A DNA stretch of 22,137 nt from Perkinsus olseni (Eukaryota > Perkinsozoa > Perkinsida): positions 1-22,137 of the forward strand of contig JABANN010000545.1 of the NCBI GenBank assembly GCA_013115125.1. Reading direction: 5' to 3'. Positions 14,578 to 22,137 of the stretch are shown here, one piece after another (position 1 is the stretch's first letter; the number at the start of each line of letters is the position of its first letter). The translations under genes and the position numbers were made by a program. The notes under the pieces were generated by a model. It saw only the letters and a program-made list of their open reading frames with translations, made no database searches and had not been told where the DNA came from.

Positions 14578-16128
14578 TTACTTGGCATCGAGAGCGTCTT
14601 CAGAAGAGGCCTGCTCTTGCCGTTCCTTATCAGACTGAGCTTGTCGCTCTGCGTTCTTCCTAGCCACTTTATTGAAATAAGGAAACAACGACAAGGAAGC
14701 AAGCCCGCCGAAGACGCATAGACCGATGAGGACGACATAGTAGTAGTCGTAATGGGCCCCGGCGACTGACTCAGGCGTCGGATTATCGGGCAAAAAGTTG
14801 GGCAGCCACGGCTTGGCCACGTCAAACACCACCGCTGAGAGGGCGCTCGAGATTGCAAAGAAGCAAAGGTTCACAGCAGAAGCGACAGCCTTGAGGGGAC
14901 TTGGCGAATGGGTGAAGGCAATCTCATAGGAGGTTGATATGAGGAAGATCTCACCCGTCGCGATAAACCAGAATTGTGGTACTTGCCACCAGATGGAGAC
15001 TGTGAACACTGGCTTCGCTTTCACTTGTAGTTCAACGATGAGAGCGCATAAGAGAGCGATGGCACCGAAGCAGCAACCGATGCAGAATCTGCCCAGCACT
15101 GGGGGCACCCTATTATGCTTCCTCAGCAGACGATAGACAACACCATCAACAAAAAGGGACATGACGACGACAGCGATAGGGTCGACATTTTGCATCAGGG
15201 CCGGGGGTATATGCCAACCGAAGGTGTTCCTGTCCATCTTCTGTGCTTGAGTAAGGAACGCGGTGGTCATGTTGTTGTAGGCCATGACGAATGGTATGAT
15301 TAGGGAGAAGAGTGGTATGAGTCTTAGTAGAGCCTTGACATCCTCGATAAATCCGTCTTTGAATTTACCACCGTTGGACTGCTTGTTCTTCTCCAGAGAC
15401 AACTTCATGATAGATGCCAAGCCGACCTTCAAGATTTGGATAACAGCTGAGCCTTGCGGCTTCGGACGGACATATCGACCCATGAGGCCTCCACCGACAA
15501 AGATTATGGTAGCAATAATGAAGAAAATAGTTGGGAAAAGGAAGCTTGCTGTGAACGACACCTGCTGAAGTAGAATGGGGGTAACGATTCCACCAACGAT
15601 AGCCCCGAGGTTGATAGAAGCGTAGAAGTAGGTGTAGTAGCGGGTAATCAACGACTTGTGTATCTCAGGGTGGAACTGATGGGCACCCATGATGTTCACG
15701 CAGCTCTTGATACCGCCTCCACCGAGAGGGATGAGGGCCAGCAGAGAGAGGTGGATCATCCAAGGTTGATGCACGGAACGAACACTCGAAATTGTCAGAA
15801 GGACAAAGCCACACAAATAGACCAACGAGAATATCAGAATTGTCAGATAGACGCCCAAAATGGTATCAGCCAGGGTAGCCGATATCAAAGGGGTGACGTA
15901 GAGGATAGCGTTAAAGCTGGAGATGTAGGAGTTTGCTGTAGTGTCCGTGTAACCAAGGTACTCCTTCAGAAAGGTCTGCAGGTTGGGGGTGAGGCCGTAG
16001 AAGGCTAAGCGCTCGCACAGCTCTTGAAGCAGAACGAACATGACGGCCTTAAACATGGGGTTGTCATAGTAATGGTAGACGTTGCCCGAGGGGTCCGTCC
16101 ACGACAATGATCTGCCGTGCTTCACCAT
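14578..16128 (-). CDS. POT/PTR-family proton-coupled oligopeptide transporter, 516 aa
   Basis: Start chosen at ATG 16128 (MVKHGRSLSWTDPSGN); the frame is open 33 bases further to a TTG but has no ATG there. The product has about twelve membrane segments. Family hallmarks are ELCERLAFYG (residues 36-45, the ExxER motif for proton coupling), LADTILGVYLT (about 86-96) and FYASINLGAIVGG (168 onward, the PTR2 FYxxINxG signature). A cytoplasmic loop follows the first six segments, and the C-terminal tail is rich in Lys, Glu and Gln. Such proteins import di- and tripeptides, or in plants nitrate, with protons. The gene has no intron over 1.5 kb, in contrast to the helicase and membrane protein genes around it. 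It is the most upstream of the six minus-strand genes and diverges from the secreted-protein gene at 16974. Confidence 0.93.
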   Translation of the reverse strand: MVKHGRSLSWTDPSGNVYHYYDNPMFKAVMFVLLQELCERLAFYGLTPNLQTFLKEYLGYTDTTANSYISSFNAILYVTPLISATLADTILGVYLTILIFSLVYLCGFVLLTISSVRSVHQPWMIHLSLLALIPLGGGGIKSCVNIMGAHQFHPEIHKSLITRYYTYFYASINLGAIVGGIVTPILLQQVSFTASFLFPTIFFIIATIIFVGGGLMGRYVRPKPQGSAVIQILKVGLASIMKLSLEKNKQSNGGKFKDGFIEDVKALLRLIPLFSLIIPFVMAYNNMTTAFLTQAQKMDRNTFGWHIPPALMQNVDPIAVVVMSLFVDGVVYRLLRKHNRVPPVLGRFCIGCCFGAIALLCALIVELQVKAKPVFTVSIWWQVPQFWFIATGEIFLISTSYEIAFTHSPSPLKAVASAVNLCFFAISSALSAVVFDVAKPWLPNFLPDNPTPESVAGAHYDYYYVVLIGLCVFGGLASLSLFPYFNKVARKNAERQAQSDKERQEQASSEDALDAK

Positions 16129-16973
16129 ACTCAAGGGAAGGCTTATGACAGATGAACGCAAGTTGTACGCAAGTGAGAGACAAGAGCGTTGAGGAATTGT
16201 AAGAGAGCAAGATTCGACGATTTTCCGCGCACCTCTGATTGTCCCTTTTCGCGGTGACGTTAGAGTTGCATGGAAATTGCAGCCCGTTGACTAAGTTCAA
16301 TCTTCTGCATTCTTGAAAGCCTCTGCTCGCTGAGATCCAGCTCGACGCGGTACCCCACGGGCGTCGTGGGTAGCGAGAGTTACGTGAAGGAGAACCACGG
16401 CCGCGGATATGCTACAGATGACTGTCGCAGTCCGCCGCAAGTTACCTCTTAAAAAACCAGTACCCCGTCGGGCGGACCGCTATCGGACGTCTATCGTCGC
16501 AAGCATGATGACCGGGGTACCGGCAAGCTGGTGTGAGAGACGCTACAGCAGCGGCACGAGCTGCCCCATCGTCCGCACATTGTGCGTTGAACGTGAAACC
16601 TGTGAGGGGTGATGCAAACGCCTCCCCTCTCACAAGTTCCAACCGCTCGCGAATTTCTACTGGACGCTCCCTGAGTTTCCTTCAACTTGGAGAACAGCTG
16701 TGAATCAAGACTTCAAACTGGGCGTGAGTCTGATTAGAGGCAAGTCCACGCAGACTGTGTTTTTCTGAATCAGACAAGCTTCAACCTTGGATGCTGCAAG
16801 CCCGTCAGCATGAGCGTTTTTCTGTTCTTCAAAAGTCCACACTTTCGACGCTCTCGTAAGCCTGAGCGCCACTCGTCGCCGAAAAATTTGAATTGATTTT
16901 GCGACTTCCCTCCCCAATATCTAGCAGGGTGTATCTTCTCCTGTGAGTTGCCTTATACTCTACCTTTCCCTCT
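16129..16973. other. Divergent intergenic region
   Basis: These 845 bases separate the starts of the peptide transporter (-) and the secreted protein (+), so both promoters or leaders should lie here. A short plus-strand frame at 16409-16612 is the only ATG-started candidate. No repeat or RNA gene was recognised. Confidence 0.55.
16409..16612 (+). CDS. Small Arg/Cys-containing ORF, doubtful
   Basis: An ATG-started frame of 67 codons begins MLQMTVAVRRKLPLKKPVPR. The basic N-terminus recalls organelle-targeted or ribosomal peptides, but the C-terminal half has no recognisable feature and the minus strand is also open. It may be noncoding. Confidence 0.18.
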   Translation: MLQMTVAVRRKLPLKKPVPRRADRYRTSIVASMMTGVPASWCERRYSSGTSCPIVRTLCVERETCEG

Positions 16974-18980
16974 ATGACGCTATCCTGGTTTCTACTCATC
17001 GCGTCACCCAGCTTCGGTTATTCCGCTGGCACCAGGGGCAAATACGTACGCTGAAGATGCCTTAGTTCGTCGTTGTGGACGCTCGCTTCGTCATCAGACA
17101 CCACGTCAACCCAGCCCGTTGCTGCACGAAGAGAAGCATACTGACGGGAGCGTGGATGGCGGCTATCCTTGTTCGGTCACCTGCCCTCTCGACGGAATCA
17201 ATTACGATCATTGCCGAGTATCCCTGGCGGGCGACTCTGGCAGCTCTGAGCTAACCTGCGTATCGCCACGGTGAGTTTGTTATCGTTTTCTTGCTGCCGT
17301 GGTTGGAAGAGAGAAAGTTTGAGTAAAATCGTCGCAACGCCAAATATTTTACGAAAAAGTTGGTATTATCATTGTACATCAATCTTTCCATAGAATATAT
17401 ACTTTCAATGCTGTTATTCTTGTTGATTCCGCACTGTTTTCAGAAAGAGTTACAGGTGCACTCCAACTATTAGCGATATTTTTCTGGGAAATCAGCTGAA
17501 ACTTCATAACATTATCAATCATTGACTAGGTTCACCAACAGAGAGGCAATTATCACATCCTTCATGTAGAGCTTCAAGCGCTTGCCGGAGAAAGGCCAAT
17601 CGGGCCCTCGCCACGGTCTTGTAGTCGAATAAGGTCACTCAGTAGCGCAGTCTTGCGAAAGATTTTTGCTCGGAGACGGTGCTGATGAGAACTTCCATCA
17701 GGAGTACCGCAATTCTCTTTGTTCAACTATGAGTTTTCAGATGGGTAGTCTCCAAGAACGTCTCGGATGTATTCGAGGCCGCTGCCTCCACCGAGATCGC
17801 CAACAGCAGCGGCCCCCCTTCTTGTCGTGATAAACTCCAATATTGGGTCCTCGAGTGGTGGCGAGGGAGTTGCCGTAACACATCCAGTCGTCTGCTAGAT
17901 GTGATAGAGTATGAAGTGAATCGAGAGTACTCCCCTCAAGGAGGAGAGTCACATTGGCAGTGTGACCCGAGGAGCTTCTCCTTCCTACCATTCAATGAAC
18001 TGCTTGTGGATCATAGCGGAGAATGGATCGAAGGAACACACTCACCGCTGGAACATTCTCAGGTGATTTATTTGCTCACGGCCGACTCAGTGGTCCTGAG
18101 CCAACTGCTGTGAGTGCGTTACCGTAGGATTGAAAAGAATTCCCGATAATTGTTACAGAAACGACGGGATTGTCAGCAGGAGCTCTACTGCCGCAGTAGA
18201 GCTCCTGCTGAGAAATTCTCAGCGAGAATCCTGTCGTTTCAGCTCGCCATTCGATGAGGTCGCGACAGGGTCTGGAAAATCCGCGGGCTGTGCAAGCCTC
18301 GATCGAGGTCATCGAGAGCAGGTTCTCACCGACCCTGAAAGCCCGCGCGCTGTAGATGAAAACGAGTTGCCGAAGAATGTTGTATTACATCAGGCCAATA
18401 AGAAATTCTGGGAGGAAGACGTGAGAAACACAATTTGAACTCTCATTGACCCGTCCTCCATTCCCGCAGCCTTTCGTTAACGCCATCTGGCAAGAGTGGA
18501 ACGACGATCCCGAGGGCTCCGACTGGGATCCGTGCTTCCTCCGAGCCCCGACGCGGAGAAATGAGAAATCCCTCAATAATTGTCATCTTGGACTGCTCAA
18601 TAGAAAGAGGACTTACCTGTGGTGTGAAGACTTTGGAAGGAGAAGGGGCGTGTAACGAAGATCCCGCTTTGCTCGCTCGTGCAGTGGTTGTTTTTAGGCC
18701 AAAATTGAAGTCACTGTCGCCATACATGGAGCTCTTCACAACGCCTAATGTCCACGGCGGCTGTTACGGTAGAATAACGGCATTCGTACAGTCAGCCATA
18801 TACTTAGAGACGGAGGGAATGTTCTCATCGGATGAGATGATCGATGCTTTTTACAAGGCGATCGAGGAGGACCTCGGACCCAAACGTGGGACTTCGTCGT
18901 ACCGTTTTGAGATGACCAGTCCCGACACCTTCGTCTCCTATGCCCTGGAGCTTCTTCATGACGCGTTGCCTGCCACATGA
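16974..18980 (+). CDS. Secreted cysteine-containing protein, paralogue A, 399 aa
   Basis: Exons: 16974-17045, 17098-17270, 17741-18062, 18223-18420, 18470-18621, 18698-18980. Phases agree and the total is divisible by three. Exon 1 encodes a clear signal peptide (MTLSWFLLIASPSFGYSA). Exon 2 carries GGYPCSVTCPLDGINYDHC and exon 3 the conserved core KLQYWVLEWWRGSCRN and ESHWQCDPRSFSFLPF. Exon 5 has PFVNAIWQEWNDD and WDPCFLRAP; the last exon has MELFTTPNVHGGCYGRITAF and DMIDAF-like helices. Even cysteine spacing suggests disulphides, so an extracellular or surface role is inferred. I do not recognise the family. A paralogue lies at 20456. Exon 4 and the intron before it lie in hairpin-rich DNA; the exact 3' splice site of intron 3 (18222) was chosen by phase. 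Confidence 0.68.
18158..18240. repeat. Large nested inverted repeat at an intron-exon border
   Basis: An 18-base perfect inverted repeat (18173-18190 with 18194-18211, loop CCG) sits inside outer arms 18158-18171 and 18227-18240 that pair over 14 bases with one G-T pair. A third small hairpin, TGAGAA-A-TTCTCA (18209-18221), fills the gap and ends at the proposed acceptor AG. The arms contain AGCAGGAGCTCTACTG. Confidence 0.93.
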
Positions 18981-19366
18981 CCAATACCTGTGATGCCGAT
19001 TGTCGTTGCCTGTTGTTGATGTTAACAACAGAGATCAAGCTTTGTGTTGCTGCCATTCTGTCCGGCGATTACCCTGCTGCCGCTCCGATGGCGACAGTCC
19101 CCTCGCCGCGTTCTCGCCGCTAAGATGTTAGGACGTTTCGTGGTGGCACGGTCGTGGCCGGTCGTGCAAGTACTTCCAATGCTGCTTGTCTTGGTAACTC
19201 TGAGGCAACCGTGCTACTAAGCTTGGTTTGCCGCTCTCGACTCTGAGTGACTGTCTCTGTGGTGCACGACCTTCACAGGAGTGGTATCCTATTGCCATCC
19301 GAGGTTATCATACTGGGACTCTTAAATGGGAAGATATCACTAGGATGAGAGATATACCCGTGTCTA
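18981..19366. other. Spacer between paralogue A and the mobile element
   Basis: These 386 bases hold the 3' region of paralogue A. Short frames occur (for example near 19228) without a protein-like pattern. No feature was recognised. Confidence 0.55.
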
Positions 19367-19845
19367 CACCATTTCCAGACCTACTTAGTGAAACCCCAGA
19401 GGGATTTAATGAAGGCCAGAGCAAATCAGTAAATCGCCAAAGCAATTCAGTAAAGCTCAGGTTGAATTAGTAAAACCCCAAAGCAATTTAGTTTCATGAA
19501 AGACCAATTTAGTAGAGCCCAACAAAGTCACCAACAAGTACGGGAAAAACTCGCAACCGGCAGTCTAAATAAAATACGCTCTCTGTACATATCGTAGGTT
19601 GGACATTCGAACCGAGGCTCCGACTAGCATGCCTTCCGTAGCTGAGCAACGTGGGTACAACGTTCGGGCGTGATTGAAGCATCGTATACAAAGTTGCACC
19701 GTACCAACCGCTTCAACCCCAGTTTGAAGCAACTTCCTCCAGTACGACAGGAGGTACTCTGCCTTCATTCCGCCGCCTCTCCCGCCACTCATGGCCGGAG
19801 TCCCCAGGCCGGGAGGAAGGACGATCCGGATGCGTCTCGCGTGCT

Positions 19846-20190
19846 GACTAAATCGCTTTGGGGATTTACTATTTCGGTCTGGGCTTTATTAATTTGCTTT
19901 GGGGATTTACTATTTCGGTCTGGGCTTTATTAATTTGCTTTGGGGATTTACTATTTCGGTCTGGGCTTTTTNNNNNNNNNNNNNNNNNNNNNNNNNNNNN
20001 NNNNNNNNNNNNNNNNNNNNNNNNNNNNNNNNNNNNNNNNNNNNNNNNNNNNNNNNNNNNNNNNNNNTTATTAATTTGCTTTGGGGATTTACTATTTCGG
20101 TCTGGGATTTATTAATTTGCTTTGGGGATTTACTAACTTGGTCTGGGCTTTGTCAAATTGCTCTGGAGTTTTACTAAGTAGGTCTGGAAA
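19846..20190 (+). repeat. 41-bp tandem array (right arm of the element)
   Basis: The unit TTTGGGGATTTACTATTTCG plus GTCTGGGCTTTATTAATTTGC is repeated almost exactly before and after the gap, then decays towards the terminus. True copy number is hidden by the gap. Confidence 0.9.
19972..20067. other. Assembly gap (96 N) inside the tandem array
   Basis: The unknown bases interrupt the 41-bp repeat, so the array probably collapsed during assembly. Frames reading through it are meaningless. Confidence 0.99.
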
Positions 20191-20455
20191 TGGTGTAGAT
20201 CAACGCATTCAGCAGAGTTCCGGTAGGTGTGGTATCGCGAGGAACACCCGGCCAGAGAAGCTCAGGGCCTTTGAGCACCATTTGTGTCCCGTGTTTTATA
20301 TAGATGGGATCAACTCCTCGTTATGGGCTTGACTAATTGAAAACACAACCTTCGGCTTCTGCCATCTGGAATCCTGTCCGTCATCAACTTCAATCAACCA
20401 ATTACTTCAGCATCGCCTTACCGCATTGCTTGTACGCTTGTAATGCTTGCTTGCA

Positions 20456-21587
20456 ATGCTTGTACACTCCACCAGCGGGCGCCTGCCTCGCCGCGTAAGT
20501 TGAACCTTTATGGTATGGCCCGGCTAATGTCGTGATCAGGGTCCGAAAAGGCCTACAGCGTTGGCGGTCAGGAAGCAGCATGTTGAGGGGCAGGAGAGCG
20601 AAAGGGGCTACCCTTGTTCGGTCACTTGCCCATCGCCCAAGTTCGTTTACAGCCTCTCTCTTATTGACCCCACCGAGTCCAGGCTCTTTCGCATAGCATC
20701 AAAGTGGGTCGCCCTACTACTGTACAGACTGACTTGTTCTTGCAGCGGCTCTGTATCTACCCGAAACGTCTCGGAGGTATTCGAGGCTGCTGCCTCTTCC
20801 GAGATCGACAACAGCAGCGGCCCCCCTTCTTGTCGTGATAAACTCCAATATTGGGTCCTCGAGTGGTGGCGAGGGAGTTGCCGTAACGTACCCAGTCGTC
20901 TGCTAGATGTGATAGAGTATGAAATGAATCGAGAGTACTGCCCTCAAGGAGAAGAGTCACATTGGCAGTGTGACCCGAGGAGCTTCTCCTTCCTACCATT
21001 CAAAGCGCTTGTTCGGGTGAGTGCGAACCGCGGCCTCGAGTGGCAACGGACTGACGAGTCGAGGCAGGGGATGCCGAACCTTCCGCAGGTGAGCACGGGC
21101 CTCCATCAACAGACAGGCTCATAGGAAGCGTTGATTCGTTTTCCTGAATTGGTGTTGTGACGATGTAGTTTAGCTGAGTGTGAAGCTGCTGAGAGGTTAT
21201 GGCTGCTAGAGTAGCATAAAATTATAGGGGCGGCTGTCACTCCACTCTGCTCTACACAGTTCGTGGTGAACACAATCAGAGGACTTCAATTCAGATTTCC
21301 GCCGGGACTTCTGCGCCTCGCGGGGCTGGCAAGAGAAGGAGATCTCCGAAGAGAAAGATATCAAGGTTGGGTGGCAGCACGCTTTGGATTAAGAACGTGA
21401 GCATCGCTCCGCCGTAAGATGCGCCATTTTAGGTGTTCAGCCCTTCGTTACAACCCTGTGGGCGATGTGGAAGCAAGATCATCACGGTGACTCGAAGTGG
21501 GACCCTTGTCTCCTGCGGGCAACAACTCGGCAGAAGGGCGACTGCTATCTGGGATTGCTCGCCGGGTCCTCCCGGGCTTACATATGA
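20456..21587 (+). CDS. Paralogue B of the cysteine-containing protein, possibly truncated
   Basis: Proposed exons: 20456-20494, 20540-20640, 20746-21088, 21280-21396, 21441-21587; phases agree, giving 248 residues. Exon 2 has RGYPCSVTCPSP, exon 3 the shared core (LQYWVLEWWRGSCRN, ESHWQCDPRSFSFLPF) and exon 5 PFVTTLWAMWKQ and WDPCLLRATTRQ, aligned with paralogue A. Exon 4 is instead rich in Lys and Arg (GKRRRSPKRK), resembling a nuclear localisation signal. Differences from A: the first exon (MLVHSTSGRLPRR) is not a signal peptide, and no counterpart of the last exon of A was found; the frame stops soon after CYLGLL. Intron 2 (20641-20745) is 105 nt, open and in frame, so retention would add 35 residues. 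It may be a decayed copy or one now acting inside the cell. Confidence 0.5.
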
Positions 21588-22137
21588 TGTAAAAACTATG
21601 GGCAGACTGGAGAGAGGTGGGATGCGGTTCGGCAAAGGAATGGGGTGGTTCTGAGGAACTAATCGATAGGAAGACTTCAATAGGGGAACACAGTGAAAGT
21701 AGCTAGTGTGAGAACAGTCTGTTCTCAGACTGTCAAGGGTCTCACTGTCAACCGATGTCAAGCATCAGTCGCCTTCTCATGTGTCTATCAGACACATAGG
21801 AGGCGGGACATCGAATTGGGTCCCTTCAATCGATGTCCAATTATAAGGATAATTGGTGTATCCGACTTCACTACAGTGCTCCAAAGTACTCCGTTAGACT
21901 ATAGTCTAAAAACTTAATCTAGCCTCAACAACCACTGAGAGTTTGAACCTGATTTATTTACTCGCCCTTCGTTACGACGATATGAACAGACTCTTCAAGA
22001 ACTGTGACCGTTTCATGCTCGCAAACTGATATATGGGCGAGCGAAAATTTCACCGGGCGACACCAGTGTACCAAAATCGATATCTCTCTGCTATAACTAG
22101 ATAAGCCAACTCGACTCCAGCTCCTTTGTATACCAGC
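21588..22137. other. 3' flank of paralogue B with no clear gene
   Basis: These 550 bases hold a hairpin cluster (21709-21909) and short frames. One frame, 21693-21917, has a GTG rather than an ATG at its start and spans the hairpins. A missing last exon of paralogue B might lie here, but I could not align one with confidence. Confidence 0.5.
21709..21909. repeat. Cluster of perfect hairpins
   Basis: Four strong inverted repeats follow within 201 bases: TGAGAACAG-T-CTGTTCTCA (21709-21727), ATGTGTCT-ATC-AGACACAT (21779-21797), overlapping stems at 21806-21838 (GGACATCGAATTG with CAATCGATGTCC) and 21837-21856 (CCAATTAT-AAGG-ATAATTGG), and the 16-base palindrome TTAGACTATAGTCTAA (21894-21909). 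Chance occurrence of this density is very unlikely. Confidence 0.9.

Larger units (their letters stand above)
19367..20195. mobile_element. Inverted-repeat (foldback/MITE-like) DNA element with subterminal repeats
   Basis: The ends are mutual inverted repeats: left CACCATTTCCAGACCTACTT and right AAGTAGGTCTGGAAATGGTG, each flanked outside by TA, which may be a target duplication. Each arm consists of diverged units of about 20 bases (TTTACTATTTCGGTCTGGGC alternating with TTTATTAATTTGCTTTGGGG), antisense in the left arm (to about 19521) and sense in the right arm (from about 19846). The middle, about 19522-19845, is unique and carries a B-box-like GGTTCGAATG on the minus strand. There is no transposase frame, so it would be non-autonomous. 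Part of the right arm is an assembly gap. Confidence 0.78.

Noticed and set aside
16129-16161. N-terminal extension of the peptide transporter
   Set aside because: It would start with TTG; the first ATG at 16128 precedes the usual family N-terminus.
19560-19700. Possible tRNA gene within the inverted-repeat element
   Set aside because: A- and B-box-like motifs are present on the minus strand, but they are only about 35 bases apart and no cloverleaf forms by eye; kept only as a tRNA-like trait of the element.
20561-21124. Single 187-codon frame for paralogue B
   Set aside because: It starts at TTG and runs through an interval with splice ends that matches an intron in paralogue A; the exon model fits better.

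Overview
The window is nuclear DNA of a protist. It is intron-dense: most GT-AG introns are 43 to 56 nt, the first bases are often GTAATA, GTAAGT, GTGAGC or GTAGG, and splice phases can be matched exon by exon. Short introns, many lineage-specific secreted proteins, and six neighbouring genes on one strand suggest an alveolate close to Perkinsus. That identification is inference from style, not from a marker gene. No CRISPR array, rRNA, convincing tRNA gene or bacterial operon was seen. Exons given below come from reading frames and splice phases by eye, not from transcripts.

Layout. Positions 1-3065 (+) hold the 3' part of a FUSC/aromatic-acid-exporter-like membrane protein gene. Six genes then lie on the minus strand, in transcription order: a POT/PTR peptide transporter (16128-14578, intronless), an unidentified small gene (14310-13659) with a 26-bp minisatellite in an intron, a complete DHX15/Prp43 DEAH-box helicase (13384-9191, 15 exons, 731 aa), a serine/acid-rich disordered protein (8756-8304), a 12-exon 498-aa polytopic membrane protein of unknown family (7631-5211), and a secreted protein of unknown family (4716-3843). 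From 16974 to the end the strand switches to plus. This part holds two diverged paralogues of a cysteine-containing protein family (16974-18980 and 20456-21587). Between them lies an inverted-repeat mobile element (19367-20195) containing a 96-N assembly gap.

The most interesting signals are not genes. (1) Five introns of the helicase gene share a tRNA B-box-like module, four in sense and one in antisense; one 92-nt intron also has an A-box-like motif at tRNA spacing and a T-run. This looks like introns made from, or invaded by, a tRNA-derived element (an introner- or SINE-like family). (2) A second 18-27 bp motif recurs at four places, two of them at 5' splice sites of helicase introns in opposite orientation. 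(3) Both paralogue loci carry clusters of near-perfect hairpins. (4) The paralogues are about 95 percent identical over one exon but strongly diverged on either side, and most of the differences change amino acids.

The genes show no common pathway. Three encode membrane transporters or transporter-like proteins, two or three encode secreted proteins, and one is a core spliceosome/ribosome helicase.
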